The translations under genes were made by a program, and so were the position numbers. A DNA stretch of 64,000 nucleotides. It comes from Aculops lycopersici (Eukaryota; Arthropoda; Arachnida; Trombidiformes; Eriophyidae). Where the stretch lies: assembly GCA_015350385.1 (NCBI GenBank), contig WNKI01000002.1, forward strand, positions 2,270,809 to 2,334,808. The letters run 5' to 3'. Of this stretch, positions 10,801 to 18,553 are shown piece by piece; the first letter of the stretch is position 1, and the number at the start of each line of letters is the position of its first letter. The notes under the pieces were generated by a model. It did not search any database. It was not told the DNA's origin and worked only from the letters and a program-made list of their open reading frames with translations.

Positions 10801-11692
10801 TATCAAAAACTTCCTTGAGCTGGTCTATGGTTGTATAGTATCTTACATCTTCCTCTGTTTCGTCAACAACAAACAATCTTCTTGCAAGAAACCAATATCG
10901 TCTCCCGAGCTTATCCAGACCCAATGTCTCAAGCCTCCTAAGGTTTACACTTTCATCTTCAGCGAGATCGAAACAATCTGAAACTCCAGCGACATGATTC
11001 GATTTGCATATTGAGCATATGAATGGCTCATCATCTTCATCTGGATAACTCCCCAGAGGAGGATCACAACATTGCAAATGATAGATGGCTGGACACTTTC
11101 CACAGGCAATCAAATTGCCATTTGGCTTTGTGCAAAGCCTACAAACTGTATCGTGCTTATAAATTGTATTGCCGTTGGCGACTATCTCTTCGCGCGCCAA
11201 GTTTGTTAATAGAAATTGATCACATAGTTGCTCTATTACGTTTAATCTGACGTCAAGGCTCACATTGTACGGGTAGCACTTCTGATTACTGCTACCAGCT
11301 CCGTTGTTATTTCCCTCTAGATGACTGAGAACTTCTTGATTTGAGTATGGATCAGCGGACCAATACAATCGTAAAGCAGCTGGCCATGTCGCATGGTCGG
11401 CAAGATAAAGGAATATGTTCACAGAGTCTCTTATGTCTGTCGGACCTAACCAAGTTTGCTGTTGTCTATCCTCTCTAAGTAGTGTCTTCAATAATTGAAC
11501 GTGTATTTCAGCTAATAGTGGAGTTTGATCATCTGCTGTCAAAGCATGACTGAAATCTTCAAATCTAAAAGGTGTCAAACGTATAATATGACTAAATCTT
11601 TTGAGAACTTCGTAGATGCTCAATGATCTCATCAACAATTTGCCATCTTTGATGGATAAGTCAGTTGCTGAATCGGGTAGGGAAAACTTCAT
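7805..11692 (-). CDS. E(bx): NURF301/BPTF (E(bx)) chromatin-remodelling subunit, N-terminal form without C-terminal PHD-bromodomain
   Basis: Largest subunit of the ISWI-containing NURF nucleosome-remodelling complex. The 1295-residue single-exon product shows, in order: a DDT domain (about 20-85; IYEVLKRF, RLTPFRFEDF, LAEIHVQLLK); a WHIM-like region; a C4HC3 PHD finger (about 184-230; CRLC, CGKC, YHLQCCDPP, CSIC); the BPTF block KHQVWKQKGEEYRLTG with GWYWRGKTH; a second conserved block with LTKRGKVRSLLVLPDLELRKLARSGG and WPYGMTPRPTF; a charged coiled coil; and Thr/Pro/Ala-, poly-Thr- and Gln-rich tails ending KSNHSA. Family members continue into a second PHD finger and a bromodomain; neither occurs anywhere in this window. 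The ATG at 11692 has an in-frame TAG a few codons upstream, so the AT-hook N-terminus of flies is missing or lies in an unseen 5' exon. A GTAACC just before the stop could act as a donor to a distant exon. Confidence 0.93.
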   Translation of the reverse strand: MKFSLPDSATDLSIKDGKLLMRSLSIYEVLKRFSHIIRLTPFRFEDFSHALTADDQTPLLAEIHVQLLKTLLREDRQQQTWLGPTDIRDSVNIFLYLADHATWPAALRLYWSADPYSNQEVLSHLEGNNNGAGSSNQKCYPYNVSLDVRLNVIEQLCDQFLLTNLAREEIVANGNTIYKHDTVCRLCTKPNGNLIACGKCPAIYHLQCCDPPLGSYPDEDDEPFICSICKSNHVAGVSDCFDLAEDESVNLRRLETLGLDKLGRRYWFLARRLFVVDETEEDVRYYTTIDQLKEVFDSLHENRFEKSLITNLLQYRDEMERQMKITHDLYPKTSRSNQLQNDENDDNSSSSLKITIQNGTKKSYTNYLSSHLASGKTHNSDRDTNRTLGNKFCITASNSYRWHGAINGPLIGLVATIKTSLIKFEASIPTTFIHTCWQTHKPSWLKTIQNARDANDYSSALSLLEIAIRPILFKSTWNEAIGFTQLFRSTFLEREELKKTDRQPRGFERREWVSQDFEQAYRLGTMVKFSPKLKPVKHQVWKQKGEEYRLTGLNGWYWRGKTHKSRLRSSPKLYRTEPFRWLSPMTCHPFIVDMIEEKIKEHDVIDIAASLSIEEDKRVLYPKKPKLNSYKKVRVAELENLLSKKLEANLKIQEAKDKAPIKVNGDSSNPMTPAKNISLNLTNMVLAANITNNSQTPTKTIDANQVQPQQQVIRKCVLARPRLPPCHDFLTKRGKVRSLLVLPDLELRKLARSGGLKEAKSFSYTAKQNNYVWPYGMTPRPTFRTCWLYRNRLVSTIQEVGLQLRVMHATLRWDELQVRPPASGHNVINTEDSTITIQLLKKRDRLPFLTHSEYLIKKTTTPNETTTKSKKSSSSRKSFASSNPSGRSGLRARRQVEQEEEKSPSVEEVWVSEDQLELWELKQFDEKIERQNQILRERARKEQLDKERRQELERVRKLNAERKQRDEENAKRVKYTYGMQFTASANSSPAGSSSTLSTPIKQETIKVLTPVTALQTPGQNTGGSTTGTTGAPTTPVIRYFRTEQGQVIRLPASYLQRGTPLILRHVGPGPNQTNTYLIRPQITSPLGVTPIRQPSNLIRIQAPQATNPVAIATAVPSAPSAARTSNATPVPSAVSAPAPAPAPVITPKPTSDQKIETLNTPATDPTPAPTSVPITATANSIPVSTPISQPLTIEAGAAKTHITSTNITPASDNSDGDCKAATPPTTTTTTTTTTTTTTTTTDATQPAKAPVPEVEKPEKPVNDVLPPPIGNDNAMHKEEQEQEQQQQQGKSNHSA

Positions 11693-12436
11693 TATAACTG
11701 CTAGAGTCTAGTTATTGCGCACCTTTATAACCATATGTGTGTATATTTAAGTTGTTTATCTTCCTCCTAAGTATCTCAAGAAGTAGGAGGATGTTGAGGG
11801 ATAAAGTTTTTAGTTTTATTCAAAATCAATTCTAACTTGGAGTTTGTTTGCAATTTTATCTCAAATGTCTTCTCAAGTTTAATATATCCAAGTTGTGTCG
11901 ACACAAATAGATAGATATGTTAGGTCTTCATGTGTAATATTGGTTAAATATTGGTCCTGATCATGTAATACGTGGACAGGACACGATCTCACCACGAGTT
12001 TTTGTTGATGATCGTGTCTTAAGGAGAAAATTACATGTGGAAGTCGTGCAAAATTTACTTTCATTTTCACTGTCGGCTGCAATGCCTCGACCGGCTGAAA
12101 AAAAATTGCAAAAATTAACGCGTATTCTATACAAGAGAAGTGCACTGAAGAACGAACACGCACCTCTACACACATGGAAGCTCATTGGGTCCGTTGCCCC
12201 AGTGCGTCAGACTTGTGGGCGACATGTTATTGTATTGCATGGGCACAAATTCCCGTCTTATACAACAGCCAAAGACTTGGACACGGATATTTGTGCCATT
12301 GGAGGCTGCTTCCTTGGCGCTTGTTTACATAATTTCCACCTGTTCTCTAGAGGCCCAAGAAAACTTTCAATATTAGGTCAATGCATATTGCTCAATAAGT
12401 GTAGTAGGCTTAGATAATCAAATTAAATTCATCTTG
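11693..12436. promoter_or_regulatory. Divergent spacer, probable bidirectional promoter of NURF301 and BUD31
   Basis: These 744 bp separate the NURF301 ATG (minus) from the BUD31 ATG (plus). Overlapping short frames in 12037-12417 lack a convincing start and resemble no family I know. Position suggests it holds both promoters; I see no clear TATA box. Confidence 0.45.
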
Positions 12437-12868
12437 ATGCCTCGAATAAGAACCCGAAAACCACCGCCAGAAGGATGGGACATCATCGAGCCTTTGCTCG
12501 AGGCAATCGATGCAAGAATGCGAGAGGCAACTGCCGAGTCACATGAGGGTAAGAGAAGAGTTGAATCAGCCTGGCCAATATTCAAAATCCACCACCAGAA
12601 GTCGAGATTAATTTTTGATTTGTTCTTCAAGAAACAAGAGATAAGTAGAGAATTATATGAATTTTGCATTAACGAAAAGTTGGTCGATGCAAATTTGATA
12701 GCGAAATGGAAAAAGCCTGGATTCGAAAATCTGTGTTGTTTGAGATGTATCCAGAGTAGAGATACGAACTTTGGCACCAATTGCATCTGTAGAGTGCCCA
12801 AGAGCCAACTAGAGGAGGATAGGATAATTGAATGCGTTCATTGTGGTTGCCGAGGTTGTTCGGGTTAA
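12437..12868 (+). CDS. BUD31: BUD31 (G10) spliceosomal protein
   Basis: Core spliceosome component (Bud31/G10 family) acting in the nucleus in pre-mRNA splicing. The complete 143-residue product is as long as other family members and nearly collinear with human BUD31. Visible landmarks are PPPEGW near the N-terminus, SAWPIFKIHHQKSR, ISRELYEFCI, LIAKWKKPG, the cysteine-rich NLCCLRCIQSRDTNFGTNC block, CRVPKS and the zinc-binding end IIECVHCGCRGCSG. The start is the ATG at 12437; a TTG one codon before it should not be used. It is intron-less, divergent from NURF301 and tail-to-tail with RRM2, whose stop lies 198 bp away. Identification is certain. Confidence 0.98.
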   Translation: MPRIRTRKPPPEGWDIIEPLLEAIDARMREATAESHEGKRRVESAWPIFKIHHQKSRLIFDLFFKKQEISRELYEFCINEKLVDANLIAKWKKPGFENLCCLRCIQSRDTNFGTNCICRVPKSQLEEDRIIECVHCGCRGCSG

Positions 12869-12910
12869 TATAACATGGCATCGAATTAGTCGGAAGAATT
12901 AGAGGCGCTA

Positions 12911-12916
12911 TTTATT
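12911..12916 (-). terminator. AATAAA poly(A) signal of RRM2
   Basis: TTTATT on the plus strand is AATAAA on the minus strand, about 150 bp past the RRM2 stop. It lies on the BUD31 side of the BUD31 ATTAAA signal, so the two 3' UTRs probably overlap. Confidence 0.5.
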
Positions 12917-12955
12917 TGTACATATAAGACGTCGTCAATCATTGTAGAAAAATAG

Positions 12956-12961
12956 ATTAAA
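12956..12961 (+). terminator. ATTAAA poly(A) signal of BUD31
   Basis: The common variant ATTAAA lies 88 bp after the BUD31 stop, inside the spacer shared with the convergent RRM2 gene. Confidence 0.45.
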
Positions 12962-13066
12962 CTTCCATTGTTAATACATGGTACATATACATGTGATAGA
13001 TTCAAATGGGTGTGAGATTTAAAAGTAGTTGAGAATATAGTTGTCGAGAAGTCGACATTTTTGGTT

Positions 13067-14134
13067 TCAGAAGTCAGCCTCCAAGTTAAACTTGAGCTCC
13101 TCTGGGTTATTCATCACACCCGACTTCTGGTATTCACCGACTCGCTTCTCAAAAAAGTTAGTCTTTCCAGCTAGGGATATCTGGTTCATGAAGTCAAATG
13201 GATTCTCTTGGTTGTAGATCTTAGAGTAGCCGAGCTCTAGCAACAATCTATCAGCGACAAACTCAATATACTGTCTCATTAGTCCATTGTTCATCCCAAT
13301 CAAGGCCACAGGTAGGGCCTCGGTCAAAAACTCCTGTTCAATAGCTACCGCGTCCTTGACAATCTCATGAACTCGCTCTTCGGTTGGCTTATTCTTGACA
13401 TGACGGAATAGTGCGCAGGCAAAATCACAATGTAATCCCTCGTCACGTGAGATAAGCTCATTACTGAAAGTTAGACCTGGCATGATTCCTCGCTTCTTGA
13501 GCCAGAAGATAGCAGCAAATGATCCTGAGAAGAAAATGCCCTCAACGGTCGCGAAGGCAATGAGTCTTTCGGCAAAGGTTGCCTCGCTAGATGTCCATCT
13601 CATTGCCCAACTAGCCTTCTTGCGAACACACGGAATGGTTACCATGGCGTTAAATAGACGCTTCTGTTCCTCTGGATCGGTGATGTAAGTATAGATGAGC
13701 AGTGAGTACATTTCCGAGTGGATGTTCTCAATTTTGATCTGGAATCCATAGAAGCACTCGGCCTCGTGCATCTTGGTATCCTTAATGAATCGTTCGCAAA
13801 GGTTCTCATTAACAATACCATCTGAGGCGGCAAAGAAGGCCAATACATACGAGATGAAGTATCTCTCATCGGCGGTTAGCTTGTTATCCCAGTGTTCACG
13901 ATCACGAGTTAGGTCGACCTCCTTAACGGTCCAATAGCAGGCCACTGCCTTCTTGTACAAATCGTAAAGGTCTTCATGGTGAACCTTGAACGAACAATTA
14001 CTCGGATTCTCATGGATACTCTTGATCAGCTTATCAATGTCATCATCCAAGTCCACTGTCTTGGGCGACTTGATAACGGCTGGCAAATTCTGGTTTATCT
14101 CAATTGGTGCCAACTTGACCTCGACGGATGCCAT
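13067..14134 (-). CDS. RRM2: Ribonucleoside-diphosphate reductase small subunit (RRM2/RnrS)
   Basis: R2 subunit of class Ia ribonucleotide reductase, which carries the diiron-tyrosyl radical cofactor and with R1 makes dNDPs from NDPs in the cytosol. The complete single-exon product has 355 residues, slightly shorter than human RRM2 through a shorter N-terminus. Diiron and radical motifs are intact: Asp in AASDGIVNENL, Glu and His in IKIENIHSEMY, the radical Tyr in SEMYSLL, Glu in FATVEGIFFSG, and Glu/His in SRDEGLHCDFA. The C-terminal FNLEADF is the conserved R1-docking tail. The ATG at 14134 gives the usual short acidic N-terminus. No KEN-box degron is obvious. An E2F-type site lies about 520 bp upstream. 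Confidence 0.98.
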   Translation of the reverse strand: MASVEVKLAPIEINQNLPAVIKSPKTVDLDDDIDKLIKSIHENPSNCSFKVHHEDLYDLYKKAVACYWTVKEVDLTRDREHWDNKLTADERYFISYVLAFFAASDGIVNENLCERFIKDTKMHEAECFYGFQIKIENIHSEMYSLLIYTYITDPEEQKRLFNAMVTIPCVRKKASWAMRWTSSEATFAERLIAFATVEGIFFSGSFAAIFWLKKRGIMPGLTFSNELISRDEGLHCDFACALFRHVKNKPTEERVHEIVKDAVAIEQEFLTEALPVALIGMNNGLMRQYIEFVADRLLLELGYSKIYNQENPFDFMNQISLAGKTNFFEKRVGEYQKSGVMNNPEELKFNLEADF

Positions 14135-14652
14135 TTTAGCTGAGAATAACTTGTCACTGATATGAATATTACTTCAAGATTGAGTTGGGTGGTAGTATTA
14201 TTTCGTTTGGGTTTTATTAGATAAGTTATTATATTTTCAAGTTGTTCCTTTGGAGCCTTTCACTTAAATGGCGATGATGTTGGCGCTTAAATTATTTCTG
14301 ACTGGCCCTAGCGACGTTAGAGTCTTCAGAGAACCATTTGTGTATGCGAGGAGAGATACAAAGAGGGACAGAGTTAGCGAGTGAGTAAGCGAGCAAACAA
14401 GAGAACAAAGAACCCGACCCGCGAACAAAGAGTGGGCCGGGTTTAGGCGCGCTCATTTTCCGTTGCCGAATTACCGTTGGGCCGTTGCAGCAGCGCATTC
14501 TAGATTTTTCTATTTTCGAGCACGGGTACCACGCCCTTCTAGTTTTCGAGAAGGCGTAGCAACAAATAACCGCAACCGACCTGAAAGCTTTGTAAACAAC
14601 CCCTCTTTCAATAGGCGCCAACTTGTCACGCGTTGCCTTTGCTCTCTTGCTC

Positions 14653-14660
14653 TTTGGCGC
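14653..14660 (+). promoter_or_regulatory. Candidate E2F site upstream of RRM2
   Basis: TTTGGCGC is a perfect match to the E2F consensus TTTSSCGC and lies about 520 bp upstream of the RRM2 ATG. A near-match, GGCGCCAA, lies about 40 bp closer to the gene. RnrS is a classical E2F target in flies, so the position is plausible, but function is unproven. Confidence 0.35.
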
Positions 14661-15127
14661 GCTCGCCAAGTCTACAGGTGTAGCTCTTATGGCAGTTTCT
14701 CCAGACTAAAGAGAAAAGGTGTGACCGGAGTATCTGGAATCTATAAATCATGCTATTTTATTAAATAAATTGATGGATTAATGAGAAATAACGATATGCT
14801 CATCGTTAAACATGGGCCTCTTTAATCATCAGAAGTTTGTTTATCGAAAAACCAGGTGGCACCAGCGACCAGTTTTGCGACGACCGAGTTCCCTCTGATG
14901 GATGGGGCGTTCACCTTGGTCTATCATAAATCGATGCTCATAATATTGAAATCAAATGAATGATTAGATGAGTGTGATCGCTGGTTCCCATCCAAATTTA
15001 GAAGAGGCTCAAATTTCATCTAGGTGTTGAATTGATGGTGATTTAGATGTTATTTAGTGTCAAGCAAACAACAAATCCATGGTCCGAGGTGAATCGAACA
15101 AAAGCGATATGACAATGACTAGGTGAA

Positions 15128-15154
15128 GGCTGATGCTCAAAAAGAGCATCAGCC
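15128..15154. repeat. Perfect 11-bp hairpin with an A5 loop
   Basis: GGCTGATGCTC is followed by five A and then its exact reverse complement GAGCATCAGCC. It stands in non-coding DNA upstream of RRM2. Confidence 0.8.
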
Positions 15155-16889
15155 AACAAAAGCATGAACAAAAAAGGAAGGCCCATCAATTGACCGTCGA
15201 TTGTCGCCCCCGCCGGCGATTAAATAGAGAGATAGTGAAGCATTCATACTGCGTCCATATTTTTATGGTTTTCAATTGATAGATTCTTATCTCCTTCTTT
15301 CTTCGTTTTTCTCTCAATCTAATTCTTTCCTCTCCAATTGATGTTCTGTGAACTTTGTTAAGTTTGAACAACAAACTGGTGACTTTGATCTGTCTGTACG
15401 ATTCAAAAAACTAGCGGTTTATCAATGAGTATTCCCGTCTCTTCAGTTTACTTTATAATCACTAAATCGCTTATTACTCGATCAATGGAGAGCGCGAATA
15501 AAAACAACACCTGAGACGATAACAGTCTCAGAACGAGAAGCTTGCGATACAATGTAAGTGTCGACCTTCCACTTGCCAACCAGACAGCCAGCAATCGGGA
15601 TGACAAAAGAATCGCCTCCTTCAGATCAATCTTTAATACTTTTCCGTTGCCCGTTTGGTTTACACTCATTTTTCTAGCCCAGTGAGTTTGAGTGGTGGAA
15701 GAGGAAACAAAACCAACTTTAGAAAAACACAACCGTTTAGCGGTAAAGTTCGATAGTTTTGTAGATAAGAGGAGAAGTAAATTTGCATATTCTTATTGAA
15801 CGACGGTGACCACTTGTTGATGAAGAGGGCGGGTTTTCTATTGTTGCCAACCGAGTGTCTGCGGCTGTTCCCTATTGATAGTCCAATTTGTTGATATTGT
15901 TGCTGTAGACTTTTCGTTGTAAAGGAAAGAGTATGAGAGACGTGATTCACTCCACTTGAGCATACGTTTTACTCTATGCATATATGAGAGAGGGAGAGAC
16001 GTTAAAACTTGACACCTGTTTCGGGGCATACGCGCAGGTAAAGTTGTATTGGCGCAATTTGATTCCTCACGGCGCATCGCCCCAGTGCTAAACACTTGAT
16101 GTTCGCGAGTTTTGAGTGCTTCGAGCTAGTCATTCAAAAACCTACGTCTAAGCTAAGGTTACCTTGCTGCTATTTCCCAGATTGATTTTTCCTTTCGCAT
16201 TGAATAACAACTAGCTAAATGCGCAAAAAAACACTCAACTTTCGGACAAAGTTACCGTGGTGCAAAACCTATAAGTATCTGAAGCCAGCCCGCTAGCAAT
16301 AACAAACACATCATTCCGCGACTAAAGTTCAAAGGCTAGAGATTTCGATTTTCTCTTCTTATTTAGCAGAGGCAACTGCTCTCTTGTTTCCCTAGTAAAG
16401 AGCAAAGCAGCTTTTAAGGGACTCAATATTGCGGCACTCGAAGGTAGACTTGAGTATAAATTTTAGATACTATTCGTCGCTGTTCCTTTGCATAAAAATC
16501 AATCAAACTTCTCAAGTGTCTCTAATGTAAGTACGTAATTATTATTTGCCCTGTCCGTCGTCATCTTTAGCTAGCTGACTAGTTGGCTGACTTGTTGCTC
16601 GATCAAGCAAACGGCAATCGAGTGAACAGGTGGATTGGAGAGAGGGGCAGACAGACAGCAGCACGTCAGGTTTGCTTTGTTAGGTTTTAATGCAAAATCT
16701 GGCATCTAAGAGCAACAGCAATGGCAGAAAACGAAATAACAACTTGTATTTTCTATAACTTTCGGCCAGAGAGTTAGTTTTAGTTGTTGGTCACTCGGTC
16801 GATCGGAGAGCCAGGCAAAACATTTGCCAAGTGTCTTGTGTTATTGTTTCATTTATATACATGCAAATTTGCACTCACAATCTAAGAAA

Positions 16890-16893
<4 letters not shown>

Positions 16894-16923
<30 letters not shown>
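16894..16923. repeat. (GA)n microsatellite
   Basis: About 15 GA units in non-coding DNA. Such runs can bind GAGA factor, but nothing here shows that. Confidence 0.85.
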
Positions 16924-16927
<4 letters not shown>

Positions 16928-18419
16928 ATGTAAAGCTTTTACATTATTTTGTCTGTAAAAGTCAATGGGATCAATCCACTCACTTGTAGCTTATGGTTGC
17001 TGCAAGAAAAACTAGAATAATGTGAGCACTTAGAGCTCAAACTTTTCAACGCGCATTCCTATTGCAAGCTGGCAAGTGGTTGCTGAGCGGCGCACTTGTA
17101 TGGGTTGAGTCAACTAAATGAGAGCAAACGATTTGCTCTAGTTTTAGCGGATTAACACACAACATCAACATCGACATCAACAACAACAACAACACAAACC
17201 CATAGACATGATGTGATGCCGAGTGTTGCGTTCTAATTTGCACACAAGCGAGCAAGCGGAAATCCGGCTTTGCTTAGCGCGCGACGCATATAGGCGGCCG
17301 AATGTATCGACTTACGAGCTCAAAGTTTACGAGGAGAATAATACATTTTTGCCCTCCCCTCTTCTCAATGAACTTTTATGGGGTGTAAAAAGAACAATCC
17401 CTTTATTATACGAGTGTCTTTTTGGTGCTCCTTTCGATCAATCGAAAGAACGAAAGACAAACGAGGAACAAGCTAATCTGTCGAAGTGTCGCCACTTTGA
17501 TTGTTGTTGTTGCAACAACAAAACAGCAAAGAGGAAAAGTCTACAACCACAAGCGACAATCTCGATTGCTCATTTGCCATCACTTACCTCCACCGTCATC
17601 TAAGTCACCACTTTAAAATGAGCAGTTCTATTCATTCGCTCCATTCGGTTGACATAAACGAAACAAGAGGCATTAGGCACAACACATGGCGCCGGTCGAT
17701 GAACGAAGTGGAGTTTATTATTATTTGCTAATACTACCACCACCATTTAACGCCACAGGGAAGTAGATTTCTTCTCATTCTTCTTTGTTATGTAAATGAT
17801 GTCGCCGATATGAGCAATCGTTGGTTTGTTAGTGTAACAATCGATTGGCCTCATCATCAGTAGCAATGGCTATAGCGAAAACAACATCGTGGTTTGCCAA
17901 CGTTAAACAGAATAATGTTTTGACACGACAACTACATTATTTTAATGCAGTGACTAGGCAAACTGAGGCCAAACATTCGAGCCTTTCGTTTGCTCTCAAG
18001 ATTTGAGAATGGAAACGACGACCAAGGAGAGAGAGAGAGAAAGAGAGAGGGAGCGAAAATTGTTATCAAGTGTTTGCCTCGACAGGATGGTAAAGTGATG
18101 TCTCTGCTGAATGCGATTGCGTTTCGTTCAATCTATCATGCTTACAAATGTCTGATGTTTGGATTTGCTGTTGGCTTGAGTTCAAACTGAGACAGAACCG
18201 AATGAGAGGCGACAATATATTAATCGATTGGAGAGTCTAATACTTGAAAAGTGGCGCTTAATATGTGGTGGTGGTGGTGGTGACAAATTGTTACAAATGG
18301 TGTGAGATATTGTGTACAGTATAATATTTAAACAACAACAACAACAGTAGCAACAACACGATAACTTTGTTTGAACAGCACAAGCAAATCCCCTTTCCTC
18401 CTATCGGATTATTGATATT

Positions 18420-18425
18420 TTTATT
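18420..18425 (-). terminator. AATAAA poly(A) signal of FoxQ2
   Basis: TTTATT on the plus strand reads AATAAA on the FoxQ2 strand, 129 bp after its stop codon. Confidence 0.5.
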
Positions 18426-18553
18426 ACTATTGTTATTAGAGATGTTGCTGTTGTCACTATTGCAACCACGCACACGATGGCTCTTCATCTTTATAGGCCA
18501 GCCGATCGGCTTCTGCTCTCCAGAAGCGACTGATTCTCTCGAGGTGCACTCGT

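Larger units (their letters stand above)
14135..18553. other. Non-coding region between RRM2 and FoxQ2
   Basis: About 4.4 kb with only short, unconvincing frames in both strands. It holds the RRM2 upstream flank with an E2F-like site, a perfect hairpin at 15128-15154, a GA dinucleotide run and, at its right end, the FoxQ2 3' flank. No RNA gene was recognised. Confidence 0.6.

Noticed and set aside
12037..12417. 126-residue plus-strand frame upstream of BUD31
   Set aside because: It starts with GTG, ends right before BUD31, resembles no family and overlaps the expected divergent promoter.
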